From: Acanthopleura granulata
Taxonomy: Eukaryota > Mollusca > Polyplacophora > Chitonida > Chitonidae
Direction: 5' to 3'
NCBI GenBank assembly: GCA_016165875.1
Contig: JABBOT010000011.1
Coordinates: forward strand, 12,401,766 to 12,465,765
Length of the DNA: 64,000 bases
Part shown: positions 13,400 to 27,800 of the stretch, piece after piece
Layout of the letters: every line of letters begins with the position of its first letter
Position numbering within the stretch: the first letter of the stretch is position 1
Position numbers and translations under genes: made by a program
Notes under the pieces: generated by a model
Database searches by the model: none
What the model was told of the DNA's origin: nothing
The model's input: the letters and a program-made list of their open reading frames with translations, nothing else

Positions 13400-14250
13400 A
13401 GGGAAAAACTAGTGTAGGGTTATTAGTGTTACAATGGGAAATGAAAGGGTATAAGGAATTACGACGAGAAGAATCAGCCATTGATTAGCATTACTGAGGA
13501 AAAACCATGACAGCGTTCCGAAAGCTACAATGTATCACGAAGGGAAAGCCATAATAAGGGCAACTTTACGAAAGGAAAGCCACGATGAGGGCCGCATTAA
13601 TAAGGGAAGGCCGTGAAAAGTTCGGCATTACTAAACGAAAATCACGATAAAGGCAGAATTATGAAAGGAAAGCCATGTTAAGGGCTGCACTATGAAGGGA
13701 AAACCATGATAAGGGTAACATTACGCATGGAAAAGTACAGGATTACGAAGGGAAAGCGACGATAAGGGCAGTATTATGAATAAGGGCAGGAAAACTACCT
13801 TAAGGGATGCACAGCGAAGGGAAGGGCCATGGTAAGGACAGCATTACGAGGAAAAGGCCACGATACGGTGGAAGTTTCGAAGGAAATTACTGGGATGTGG
13901 TCATGCAGGGTTACGACATGGAAGTGGAAAGCCACCGTAAGGGTAGAATATAACCAAGGGAAAGCCATGATAAGGGCAGCATTATGAAGGGAAAACCACG
14001 ACAAGGGCTCCATTATGAAGGAAAACTATGATAAGGGCCACGATATGGTCAAAGTTTCGAAGGAAATTGCTGGTTATGCAGGGTTAACCACCCTAAGGGC
14101 AGAATATAACAAAGGGAAAGCCGTAATGAGTGTGGTGTCGCGAAAGCCATGATGAGGACAACGGGAAAGAGCTGGGATATGACCAACTATACGCAGGCGA
14201 AAGCCAAGAAAGGGGCAGCTATGCGACGGTAAAACCATGATAAGGCTAAT
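13400..14250 (+). repeat. Degenerate minisatellite, about 35 bp unit
   Basis: Some twenty or more diverged units of aagggaaagccatgataagg followed by gcagcattacgaa. It is strongly purine-biased on the plus strand and ends about 100 bases before the first coding exon of the dehydrogenase gene, so it occupies the place where a proximal promoter or first intron would be. Confidence 0.8.
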
Positions 14251-14335
14251 TCGTATCCCTGTAGAAATGAAAGTTTCACACCAGATGTAATTATTGTTTA
14301 ATCATAAATAAATCTTGCACTCTTTTCTCGACCAG

Positions 14336-17300
14336 TGCGTGACTACTCATCCAAGATGGCTTCTACTCGTCCTTGTGTCTTGATGAACAGTCTGTGTGAT
14401 GAAAATCCCGAGTGGGGAGTCCGTCCGGAATATGTTGAACAGTTCCGAGATTACTTTGACATCATCTGGTCACGTGACGTCGAGAAAAACCCGGAACTTG
14501 GCAAAAAGGTAAATGAAACTGAAATCAAAATTGTTATAAAGAACTCACCACCTTTAAACAAAGTACACATCGTCTGAAAGGCCTTTTCGGGATGATTCTA
14601 AATATGGTCTTCATTTTTTTTCGGCCGTTTTTTTTTTTTTTGATTTTTTTTTACAGTGATTAAAACGGAATAAAGATTGAAGCGCTACGATAGACTTTTT
14701 GAACCATGTTGATCAGGCTAGAGAACAGTAATGTTATACATGGTTCAGCAGCTGATTGCCAAATATATACATGTATATACGTCTACGTTCTACATGAATA
14801 TACATGTAGTGCTACTCCTGCATGTCTATTCAATGCGGAAATAAAACACTTGCACCATGTTTAGCAGCAGGAAAGAATCTGTGACGTCACTGTGTTTCTG
14901 TTTAATATAGCCCAAAATTTCCATGGTAAAAATAGAATGTTTTCTGCATTTTATTCCAAGCAAACAAGTGTAAAGAAATAATGAAAACCATTTTTGGAAT
15001 CTGCATAAAATGAAATTTCAGGCCATCTGTACTTTATTTAAAGGTGGTTTTTATATGGCAGCGTACATATTTCTGTATTGAACGCTGTATCCATGTATGG
15101 TTGGGTAAAATGTCTTGACGAGGTATCTTTATCGCGTTATGGTGACTCTGGCACAAGCTGTATTGACTGCTGTTCTCTTGCAATGCATGAATAATACGTC
15201 AAGCGTTTGGCGATAAAACGTCATCGCAATGACAGGAATGAACAATAGGCTGTTCAGCTTGGACCTGAATTACTTTATGCGGGGAAAGGTTTTTTAGAAG
15301 TTTACTTCTTTACTGAGGTTGAAGACAATAGGGGAGTTTCGAGTTCGAACTCTTTTATCGCTAAAGGCAAGAAAAGCCCTCCTGTACCATGTGACTTATC
15401 AAAAATGTTAGGCAACTATTTCGGATTACATTTAACATAACATGGGCGTTTAAGAAACGTTTCAAAAAATGTTAATTAGACTAGACGTGCGATAGGGAGA
15501 ATTAAGGAGCTGGAATTTTTTTAATTTAAGATTCTCCTGAATGAAGAAGAGGTCGTTTATGCCTCCCTAACACGGCGAGAGAGGTAAATTAAAATCAACA
15601 AAATTGTCTGACATTTTTGATAAGTCACATGACACAGTCGAACTCTTTTTACATTCTGCGACAAAAGAATTCGAAAACTATTGTCATGACTTTCAAGCAG
15701 GACCACACTTTCTACCACAAAAAAAAATTTCTCATAAGAATCAAGACAGGTAATAATATTTGTTCAGAATAATTATCAAAGAAGAATTTATGTCTTATTT
15801 GGCGTTTTTTGAACACCTAGAAATTTTTTTTCACTTAGATCAGTTGTACCCCTGATATATTTAGTTATTTCAGTGGTGTTTTACTAAATAATATTTCATT
15901 CATTCAGTCAAGTTTATGTCATTACTTTGTAGTAAATAACTACTGGATATGTTGGCTGTGTCAGAGCTAATGGCCGAGCTGTTAAGCATGATAAACCGTA
16001 AATCACAGCCTATGGCACAGGACGCCCCGAGTTCGAGTACAGTTCCCGCGCTTGGGCTTTGCTTTTTATACGGGTTCTAATTGTTTTGCGCCATCTAATC
16101 GCCTTCATAAAATGTCAATCACTTGGGCTTATGTCGCAAAGCCAATATTAAAACTACCACAACCAAATACAGTACTCTTCACATTTCGTGTCCTGTGATT
16201 TGTTGAAGGCTGTGGCCGCCGTCTTTAACAGAGGTAATGATTTCGGCCTGCTAGACAAGTTGGACTCGGTGTTTCCGAACATACAGATCATTACAAGCAT
16301 CAGCGTCGGCGTGGAGAGGGTGGATGTCAGAGCCTATAACAAGCGGGGCATCAAGTTTTGTAACTCTCCCGGAATCCTCGACCCGGTGGTGGCAGAGTTC
16401 GCCATAGGCTTGATGCTGGCTTCAGCCAGGAACATCGTCAAAGGTAGGCTTATGCACATTGCAGGAGATTTACCTAAACATGTGACATAAGGCATCGCCA
16501 TCTGTATCTGTAATCTGAGATTCATCTGTATGTGTGGTGATATCGCCCACCTTTCCGCAAGAAAAAAAAAACGTAGTGGAGGCAGTGAGATCTGAACTCA
16601 ACACCACATTGGTGAACGGATATCTCTCGCCCATTGGCCTATTTTTCTTTTTGCCATTCGGTCAGCACGTGTCAAATATGCGTGGTTATGTGGTTGTTAT
16701 CAGACGGTCCATATGGAATGGGTAACAAGATAGCGAGATTCCTTTCAGCAGGTAATCATAGGATAACGAAATGAAAGTCGACAGCGTAAAATCAAGCCTT
16801 ATCCCTGCATGGAATAAAGCATTTTTATTGATATATAGCGAGATGCTTGGAACCAGCGCATATAATTTAGGTAGGCTTTGTCTCTCAGAGACACATCTGT
16901 TCTTCGGTTCATTTACTCAAACAGACATCTGCGCCACGTAAATACTACAAGGACATACGGCTGTTCAACCAAAAACCATATCTAGCATAAGTATGACAAA
17001 TAAATAAAACTGTCCAACCAAAAGCGTCAGCGTGACGTAAATATTCTATAGCTACACTCTATAGGAGATACATCTATTCAATCAAACGCATCTAAATGAC
17101 CCGAAAGAAACATGAATGTTCAACCAAATACATGTACATGACACGAATAAATAGCGCAAATACCACTGTCCAACCAAACACTTCTGCAAGGCACAACAGG
17201 GCACTGACTAAAGAAGACACGTGGTCAACCAAACGCATCTGGATGGCATAAGGACCACAAATACATACATCTATACTGAGCCAATATACATGAATAAATA

Positions 17301-20300
17301 CCGCAAATACATACGTCTATATGCAGCCAAATACATACATACATGACATAAATACCACAGAGTCCTTCGTGGGGATTAGCGCGCGTTGTAGTGCAGCGAA
17401 ATGGCCAAGGAACCTCTCACCGATGCAGTCACTGTGAGTTCAAGTCCAGCTCCAGCTCGATTCCGCTCTAGTCGAACGTGGGATGGTCTGCGAGCAATCT
17501 GCGCGGATGTATGGTGGCGGGCTTACCTCGGGCTCTGTCCTGTTGGCTCTCATCATAATCCTGACCGCTTCCTTCAAGTGAAATATTCTTGAGTACGGCG
17601 TAAAACACCAAATAAAACACCAAATCGAATAAATAAATAAATATCGCAAAGACGCATATTTGTTCATCCAAATAGTTCTATTAGGCATGAATTTCATCAA
17701 TCCTGACACAATGGCCGCGTTCGTTTTTCCAGCATTTATCTCAGTCATATTACTGGAAAGATCAAAGGATAACTAACACACCTGAAATCAAAATCGACCA
17801 AACTTTTACCCTACACATACAAACATCTCAACTACAGTCCATAGTGTGGAAGTGAGCGACTTTAATGCAAGAATATCGGGGGAGCAAGCTATAGAGATTG
17901 ATGGGGATGTTTCATTTAAAAATCCGTGGTGGGCTTTTCCATTAAAGCTGACACCTTACGCAGTTATTACGGGATCCATTTCGACCAATGCGTGCATGGG
18001 AGTTGTTTTTCTTTGGTTTGAAGGGAACGGCAACTTATGACTGTAATGTGTCCACTCTGTGTGGAAGAGTCCAACTTGGCCAGATAGTGACGGGTACAAG
18101 ATTTGGCAAGACGCCAATATACGTAATATAACAAAGTAGATGGCGCCTGTCTGTCCTAGGCTTGAGAATCGATCAGCGCATTAGAATTGCGCGTAAGACA
18201 TCATATAGCAGGTAATGTCTCTCCCTCCTTGACATGGCCATTTTTTTTTATAAAACCTTTACACCACCACTGGGCGGCTTCTTTGGGAATTAATTCAGGT
18301 TTAGTGACTGACTTTATGTTCACTTTAACAGCACCATTAGTGAAGACAACAGGTGATCAGAATGGATGACTCACTACCTCTACACATAATAAAAACAAAC
18401 GCAAGCCTTATCAAGCGAACGTCAGGATTTAACAATCACGTAGCAACGATTGCCCATATCACAGGAGCTCAATTACACGCATGCGGCGCCTGATTTGGCA
18501 GGTGGCCAGGTTGGGTTCATCACATGACTATACAGCGCTATCGCCAACCGCGTGGCAAGTAATTTATTCAGGTAACAACTACATGTGTGAACTCTACGTA
18601 ATATTCTAGACATCATAGGTTGTATGGTGCACAGATTGTGCGTTATATGCACAGGTACCTGCAAATGATGTTTCGCGAACTGAACTTGAAGCTGGCTGCT
18701 ACAGTTATTTGTTTGATTGGTGTTTTACGCCGAAAGCAAGAATATTTCACCTTTACAAGGGTAGTCAGTAGATTATTATGGTAGGCGGAAACCTGGCAGA
18801 GCCCGTGGGGAAACTCACGGCCCTCCGCCAGTTGTTGGCACGCCTTCCCACGTATGGCTAGAGGAAACCAGCATGAGCTGGACCTGGGCCATAGAAACCA
18901 CTGCTAGCTGCTATAATAGCATCACTGGGAAAGGGTAAAACTCAGTTTTGGATGTTTCCAACCCAAGATTCGTGTACCAAACGTGAACCAAAAAAGTTCA
19001 GGCTTGACAAACAGAGAGCCCCAAAGAGAGTCATCTTTAGAAGAACCTATCCAACTGCCTTGGTTAAGGCGGCAGCACTAACACGGCCATCTCATCTCCC
19101 CATGCAATTAAGGAATCCAGTGGAAGATTCATATAATACGTTCATTTAAATTTCAAATTTAAGTTTAACGGTCACGCATTGAATTTTTCCCATCCAGCGG
19201 CAAGAAAACTTATGCAGTGACATGGACACTTTCTGATCTATCTGATATCACTGATTCTCTCCATCTATAACATGCTAAAACAAGTGTTTTCTGAGTTTGT
19301 GGACTACTACTAAAACAAATCTGTATACAGAACTTTATGGACATAAAATCAAGACAAATCTACCTATAATTTGATCTAACCCGAAGGAGACATATGGGCC
19401 ATAACTGAAAAAAAAAAAAAAACTGTCGGGAGGACCGTCATTAGTTGTCGCTCTTGTCAGGAAGGGCCGTCATCAGTTGTCGCCGTTGCCAGGAATGGCC
19501 CTCATCAGTTGTGGCTGTTGTCAAGGACCTTCATCAGTTGTTGTTGCTGTCATGGAGGGCCGTCATAAGTTGTCGTTGCTGTCATGGAGGACCGTCATCA
19601 GTTGTCGTTGCTGTCATGGAGGGCCGTCATCAGTTGTCGCTGTTGTCAGGAAGGACCGTCACTAGTTGTCGCAGTTATTAGGAAGGACCGTCATCAGTTG
19701 TTGCTCTTATCATGAAGGACCTCCATCAGATGTCGCTGTTGTCAGGAAGTAACATCTGCAGTTGTCGTTGTCAGGAAGGATTGCCATTAGTAATTATAGT
19801 AATTCTAGTCCAATGACGTCCAATAAATTGCAATTAACATCACTGCAGTTTTACCCAATTCTATTCATGTAAATCTTGGAGCTACGGAACATGTAAGTTG
19901 TTGCATTTTTTTTTTCCTTTTTCTTTTTTTTATTTATTTTTATGAACGGTTGGAATGAGGCCTCAGCTGGGGTTTCAGATTTCACAGGTTACATGTGACC
20001 ATTTGCCAACGACAGGTATCACACCGCCATGGTTAATATGTGTAGTTATTCTTTTTATCAGTAAACCACACGTTTAGAGAAACGCTGTTGACCATTGGCT
20101 GTTACAAGGACCTCGAGAGCAGTGGAAAAATCTTGAAGATTCCTTGTGCTAAAACGAAAATGAGCCCAACCTGCGGATGGCCGTGGGTTTCCCCCGTGCT
20201 CTGCCCGGTTTCCTCTCACCATGATGCTGACCGCCGTCGTATAAGTGAAACAAATAAACATATAAATGGAAATGAAAGCAGTCGATCACTGCTCTCGATC

Positions 20301-21799
20301 TATGGCATCCGTGTTATCTACCTTTAGTGGACTGTAAAACTACATTGCAGGTCCCAAGCAGATTGTGGCAAGAGCAATTTTTAAACAATTTCTAAAGAGT
20401 GAGGACCTCCGTGGCTCAGTTTGTTAGCGCAGCGTAATCACCCAGAAACCTCTCACCATGCAGTCGCTGTGACTTCCAGTCCAGCTCATGCTGGCTTCCT
20501 ATCCGGTCACACGTGGGAAGGTCTGCCAGCAACCTGCGGGTGGCCGTGAGTTTCCCACGGGCTCTGCCCGGTTTCTTCCCATCATCATGCTTGCCACCGT
20601 CGTATAAGTGAAATATTCTTGAGGACGGTGTAAAATAGCAAGCAAACAAGAAAACAAATCTAACTACTATCTTAATGGACGAAAGATGTGAACTGAAGTA
20701 AACGACAGTGAGAAGGCTCTGAGTCACATGAAAATGAACACATACCAATGGCTACACATAGTTAAAGTCAGTTCCATACATGATTTTTCTCCTAAGCAAC
20801 TGAGGAAAAATTATGTGAAAATGTGGTTTGGAAGATGTAACATAGCTTGGCGACGGTGCTGGGTTAATGCACGCTTTAGCCGCTGGCCATTTGGTGGTGC
20901 CGGTACCCTTATATATTTCTACCTGCTTTGCTCTGAATAATTCATAGTAAAATTTTATTCTTTGCATAATATGTGGGATACAAAAATCATGTAGCACGTG
21001 TGGCATTTCATCGTGATGATGTTACTGTCTGGGAGAGGGCGCGTATAATATCAACGAACAGTCACCCAGAGCTCCAACTACATGTTTGGAATTGTATGGA
21101 ATCAGAGTCAGTCTGTGGTACAGATGTGCGTACGATTAAAGGATATCGTTTGCGATTCTCCTGCGCAGTTCGTACGACAAACATGCTGCTTGCTTGCACC
21201 CAAGACCACCTGGAACCACTTCGACTGCGATGGCTGGTCATATCTTCAGATTTATCAAGAGCCCCCACGACTTCTCGTATGATTATATGAAATCATTCAT
21301 AAGCAAAAAAGTGCGTAGGATTAATGGAGATCGTTTGCGATTCTTCGTCGAGCCCCCACGACTTGTCGGCCAAGATTGACGATGATTACGAGCGATTGTT
21401 CGCACCCTTTCGTAAGTGAACGTTTGAGTGGGCCCGAAGACAATCGTCTTAGAGATAGGCTCGGTATTTGCGATGTTCACGTATTTTGATACGTATTTAC
21501 GTAATGTGTGGCCATTGTAACCAGTGGTGATTGATTTGGGTTTAACGTCAAATCACGGTGACGAACACGTGGAAATAAGAAATGTGTGTCATTATATGTC
21601 TTCTTCGAAGGACAGCTTAGCTCAGTCTCAGGTTGTCGCTAGTAGGCCTGTTATCTTTTTAAATGCACTCTTCGAGCACCACCATCTTATAGCATGCACA
21701 CCTGTAATTAAAGGAAAATTTGTAATAATAATAATAATAATAATAGAAATTCTGCGCGCATAGAATATAAAACACAAACCAACTAAGTCTTACACATTG

Positions 21800-21857
<58 letters not shown>

Positions 21858-24800
21858 TGTGTCTCGAGGCACAATCCTGCGCTGTTGAGAAGGGCAAGGT
21901 TGGCCACCGCAATACAGTTCTAAAACACGCCTGACAAATCCCCGGCTAGGCAGTGAAATCAGATCGAACTGCTGACGTACAGGTAGCCGCCCACTGCAGA
22001 CTGCCGAGATTGCTGTGGGTGTATATTATGTGATCGAGCAGCTTGCCACGTGTTCCCAGCTCACGTGGCAAGGATGCAATGTGGCCACTCTCTCTGGCTG
22101 TGTCGTATCCCACAGTGTGTGTAATAATTACAAGGCGATAGTTATATTGCTGTGATTTATCGGGGAGTATAGTCCTTCAGTAAAATAAAGCGCTGATCAG
22201 AGAGTGTTGATCCCATTATGTGAAATAGTCTGACTGAAAAACTGCGTATGGACGGTCGTGGGCTTCCCCCTCAGCTTACCCGGTTTCCTCCCACCAAAAT
22301 GCTGCTCAGTGTTGCATAAGTAAAATATTCTTGGGCACGGCGTAAAAAACCAATCAAAATAAAGTAAGTAAATAAATTATCTGAAATACTACGGAACTGC
22401 GTGTTGAGCAGCTCCCGATACGCACATTTAAAGGATATCTCAGATAGTCCAGCGCCACGTAGAGAACTGGAAATGTGGAATTGATATAAATACATAACGA
22501 ACTGTCCTTTCAGAGGTTTCTTACAACGTTTTATATTTTAGATTTTATAGACACGTGACTGACCTCATTCCAGGCCAACGTGTCAAGGTTCACAAACTAA
22601 GAGTTAGAAAGCTTTTTTTCCACGACGGAGGAAAACTTGATCTCTTACAAACAACATGGTCGTGGGCTACCCCCGGGGACTGTCCGGTTTCCTCCCACAA
22701 TAAAGCTAGCCGCCGTCGTATAAGTGAAATATTCTTTAGTACGGCGTAAAACACCAATCAAATAAATCAAATCAAAAGAAATACAAATAGCAAAGATAAA
22801 AACAAGAAGATTTGTCGATAATAGGGCAAGACAAATGTGGTAAGATCGTCGAAATGATCGCCATGGATACGTGACTACGCTAAGAAGGAATGTAAACTGA
22901 TCTAGCCATGTATTGATACTGACATGTACACTGCGGAGTGGTCGAGTGCCCTTCAGGGGCTATTGCAATGCATAGAGGCTGTGGCCTCCTTGCGGCATTG
23001 GTGGAGCTGTTTTCTGGTTCCGAGGCTAGCCAGGGAACGGGTATATAACTGGCTTGAAGGACAGACACGATGTCTACTTGAGCAGCTGTTGTTCATATAA
23101 ATCTGTATAGGCGTCAAAACAGACCTTCGTATATTCCATACGCCGACCAACCGTGAAGAGTAGACGTTGATTTGAGTCAATATAATAATCGCTACGCAAT
23201 GCAATTTCCTAAACAACGTTCAATACAAACCTTCAAAGAAGTAGGAAACTGTACATAAAATAAGAAATTGTAATGGATTCATACAAAGAGAAACTCTCAA
23301 CAGTTTCAATCATTGACGATGGAATGAATGAATCAGTGGTCATGGCTTAACGTCACTTCGGCACTATTGCAGGCAAATATATCGTGAGGACAGTGAAGAT
23401 GGAAAGACATGGAATGTTCTAGACGACTGAATTTAATCAGAAATCCAAATAGTACGTGTTACATGCTACTTCCGAAGTTGTGGTTAGTCAAATGTTATCT
23501 GTGGCCACCGTTCAGTTAGGCAACGTGGGTATCTTATTCCACGCGGTCATATAAATATTATCTCTGGCTACCGTTCTGACACGCAACGTGGGGATCTTAT
23601 TCAACACGACCATAACAAACTATGAAGTTTATACGACACCATCAACACGGGGCCGCATGTGGGGTACCGGTACTTGTCTTGTTAAAGTCTGTCATTATGT
23701 TCAGGTTTTGTCTCATATTATGTACTTGCAATAATGCTTAAAAATTCAACACTAAGCAATTAAACATCTGCTTCCCACAAATTAACTCGCACCCTAACAG
23801 TGACTACAATGATAACGCAAACTGATCTTAAGTTGAACAACCATAACCAAATGTTTACATGTGCGTAACTGTATAATGGCTTCGTTTTGTTGGCAGCAAC
23901 ATTATTGTGCCAAGAAATAATACGATGATAACATCATCCCATCGCTTCGCACCATCGCTTCGCAACATGGCCTGCCACGGGTCATGTTTGATGTATAGTT
24001 TCAATTTTTATCTGCGATTAAATCAATAAAACTGTTAATATTCGGCGTAAATCTGACATCTTTTTCATTCTTCCTGGCTTGGCTTTCAGAAATACATATC
24101 TGTACTCTTCCATTCACTGACCTGGAACTTTTTTCTAGTGTGGTGTCAACATGTCAAATCTGTGTGCTTCAAAAATACGTTTCCCTTAATCCTACAGAGT
24201 CTTGTCGTACTTCAGTGCTGACATTGTAGATGCTATGTTTAAACTTAACCTTGCTGCTTAGAATTTATTTATTTATGTATCCGACTGGTGTTTTACGCTT
24301 TACTCAAGAATATTTCACTTATACGACGACGGTCAGCTGCTGTTTAAAAAGTCTTGCCAAATTGTAAACGTGAGTTAAATGTATGGAGCGTGAGAAATAC
24401 AACAGTTTCAGCAGTATAAAAAACAGTTATAATACAAATATATTCCCAGGCCTTATATGATTCCGTGATTATGTGTTTTACCGGAGAACATTCATCATCC
24501 TGTTAAGTTCGTCAATAACTTACCAAATGTCTGTAGTTTTGGATATCAGGCATAATGTTTCATTGTTATTTATCTGTAAAAATGCGCTGCATGCTTGTTG
24601 GTTGAGTTCAATGGTACACATTGTCATGTCGAATTTCATATGTTAATCTTTACCTTTCCTTCAGTTTTTCGGGGCTCATCTCAGCGCATCAGCCGAGCGC
24701 ACCCCACCCCACCCCACCCCCACTCTTCAGGGAATCAGCCGGACCCTACAGGCCCACTCAGTCCCCTCCCCTCCCCTTTTCCCACTGGTCCACTCGACTG

Positions 24801-27800
24801 AAGTGAGGGTCTCGGAAGCGGATCAGCCCGGCCTAGACTGGCCTACTTGGCTGAAATGGGAGCCGCGGCAGCGGATCAGCCGGGTTCCCACTCGTCCATT
24901 CGGCTGAAGTGAGGATCTCCACTGGTCCTCTGAGCTGAAGTGAGGGTCGCGGCAGCGGATCAGCTGGACCCTCACTGGTCGACTCGGCTGATTTGAGGGT
25001 CGCGGCAGCCGATCAGCCGGGACCACACTGGCCCACTTGGCTGCACACGGGGAAACCCACAACCATCAGCAGGTTGCCGGCAGACCTTCCACGGACGACC
25101 GGAGAGGAAGACAGCATGAGGTTGACTTTAACTCATGGACCTCCTTAGTGAAAGGGTTCTGAGCTATTGTGCTGCGCTAGCGCGCTAATTTTCTCGCTCA
25201 CGCATGCCCCTTGATGGGATACAGTTAGAATGGGAGACCCTGACGGGGTACACAAAAGGGTCCAAATCGCAAACGTCGATTTCTGTTATGACGCTGGAGT
25301 GGTTGTGCACTACTTACGTGCTTTCTGAGCACACTTGCGCCTAGAAGGGTGACGTAATCCAAGAAAAAACAATGGAGCACACAGCTTTGGACCCCTTTGT
25401 ATCACGCTTGAAGATTTGATGCCTAAAGAAGCCAATATGTCATATTATTTTTTCGGTTTATTTCAGGATACAAATACGCCCACAGCCAGGAAGTAGGTGA
25501 TAACTACCGCTATGAGCAGAACTGGGTGTGCGGGGTACCCGTCAATGGGGCCTCGGTGGGCATCATTGGATTAGGACGGATCGGATATTCCATCGCCCAG
25601 ATGGCTTTCGGGGGATTCAACATGAAGATCTTGTACTACGACAAATTCAGGAGGTAAATATCCGGCGTTTTTAAAGATAAAATATTTCACACGGCGAATT
25701 CACTAGGCAATTAGCAAGGAGGTGATAAGTGGCCAAAATACTTTAATACACAGTATTTGCGGCAAAGGTTCGTTATAGATTTTAGTCAGTGAGGCCGAAG
25801 GGTTCCCTAGCCCTTGTTTAATGTCTTTTCGGAGGATCCCTAGCCCGTGGTCAGTACATGTTGCGGAGGTGCCGTGCTCTAGTCATTGCCCACTGTGGGC
25901 GTGGAGTTTCTCCAGGCCCTGCCCAGTGCGACCACGGAGGTTCTGTATCCCTTGTCCAATGTGGTTGCGGTGCTTCTCTAAGCCCTGATCAATAATTGTT
26001 GCGGAGGTTCTCTACCCCTTGTCCACTGTTGCCGCGGAGGGCCTCTATTCGTTGTCCAGAATAGTTGCGGAGCTTCTCTATCCCTTGTCCAGTATGGTGG
26101 CGGAGCTTCTCTATCCCTTGTCTAGTATGGTCGTGGAGGTTCTTTATCCCTTGTCCAGTATTGTTGCGGACGTTCTCTATCCCTTGTCCCGAATGATCGC
26201 ACAGGTTAACTATCCCTTGTCCAGTATTGTTGCGGACGTTCTCTATCCCATGTCCAGTATGGTCGCGTAGGTTCTCTATCACTTGTCCGGAATGGTTCTT
26301 TATCCCTTGTCCAGAATGGTCGCAGAGGGTATCTATCTCTTGTCCAGTATGGTTGTTGAAGTTCTCAACTCCTTGTCAAGAATGATCGTGGAGGTCCTCT
26401 ATACCTTGTCCAGTATCGTTGCTGAGGTTCTTTTCCCCCTTGTCCGGAATAGTCGCGGACGTTCTGTACCCCTCGTCCAGTATGGTCGCTGGGGTTCTCT
26501 ACCCCTTGTCCAGAATGGCCGCAGAGGGTCTCTATCTCTTGCCCGGTTTGGTCACGGGGGTTCTCTAACTCTTGTCTGGATTGGTCACGGGGTTCTCTAT
26601 CCCTTGTCAAGTGTCACCTCAACAGCCTTCTCATTTGGTAATTTCCCTGCTGGTTGTTCGTACGGTAAGCGGAGACACGGAAACTTTTATCACGTTACAC
26701 GGTGGGTATTGCATTACTCTTGTATTAGTGCATAACACTGTGTAACAACAATATTTGTCTGATCTTTGATTCTGTGCAAGGCATAGGTGCATGACCTTAT
26801 TTATTTGATTGATGTTTTACGCTGAAGAATATTTAATTTATACGAGGACGGTCAGCACCATGGGGTGCTCGCTGAACTTCCTGGCATTAGCTTATACAAT
26901 GAAGGAAAAGTGAGTTTAAGGGTACTACAACCCCTCGTAACCAAAATTTCACATTTTGGCTTGTCTAGCCCAAAATATTGATAAAATGTGACCATATGTA
27001 TATATTTTCTGAAAACTAAAAGATTGCTTATCTGAAAAAAAAAGCTTTCAAAATTTACCTAACTTTAATACTAATCAAAATAAAAATTTCAAATATTTCT
27101 TACCCAAGTTGATAATTTACTATTTAATCTTAAAACCTGTCCCACGCATTTTTAATATCCATCTTAGATTGTTCTGAGTGATCATTTACAGTTAAAACTT
27201 TCAAAAATATTTTTATATATAATATTGATGTTCTTTCCTGATATCTTTAAAAGTAATAAAAGGTATCAATAAAAAGCTTAAGTATTTAGGTACATGTGTG
27301 CCAACTTTCATAGCATTATGTGGAAAAAATAAGCGAGAAATAAAAGTATTTCACCACGCAACCATCTCAAAAATGGAAAGGGAGAAAAAGACCAAAATCT
27401 CCAGAGGAGCATTATGTGTGACAAAATTCGTCATTAATTCGTTTGCAAATTAATTTTAATCAAAACGAAATATCCTGAGTTGTTCTAGTAACCTTAACCA
27501 AATGAAGAACAAAACAGTGAAAATGTGACCCATGTCATGTATAAACTTGAAAACAACGAGATTCGCCTGTTACTTAGAGAAACAGAAGACGTATTGGAAT
27601 CGACTTTACACAGGAAAAACAAAGCAGTCTGTCTGTGTTTGGTTTGTGTAACAGCGGGAATCTGACCTCTTACATGATCGATACGGTCACAGAGGAGCAA
27701 ATATGTTATTGCCACCGTCAGTCGTTAACATTATACTACACACTGACTCCACAGTTTGCCGCGAGCAGTTCACCCTTCGCTATCCAACAGTAAGGTGGCA

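Larger units (their letters stand above)
1..14355. other. Intergenic region with no convincing gene
   Basis: No open frame here has a recognisable domain, and none can be chained through consistent splice sites. Frames longer than 60 codons fall in SINE copies, duplicated segments or low-complexity DNA. Stretches where I see nothing beyond unique AT-rich sequence are 1-730, 3050-4460, 5000-6040, 6130-7750, 10430-11930 and 12070-12755. The repeats inside the region are listed separately. A promoter or noncoding first exon of the downstream dehydrogenase gene could lie near the right end, but no TATA or initiator element can be defended by eye. Confidence 0.6.
14509..16208 (+). other. Dehydrogenase intron 1
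   Basis: Contains a foldback repeat and a tRNA-Leu-like SINE head, listed separately. The remainder is AT-rich unique sequence with poly-T runs near 14620-14650. Confidence 0.7.
16444..25466 (+). other. Dehydrogenase intron 2 (9.0 kb)
   Basis: Holds at least eight SINE copies, minisatellites at 16915, 19431 and 24690, a (TA)n tract and one copy of the dispersed repeat family. Stretches 17760-18700, 18910-19420, 20950-21120 and 22800-24270 show no gene or clear repeat. Confidence 0.75.

Noticed and set aside
19445..19681. Ser/Val-rich repeat peptide frames
   Set aside because: Overlapping frames within a 36-bp minisatellite.
26283..26735. 150-codon repeat protein
   Set aside because: Produced by a 33-bp minisatellite that is open on both strands.
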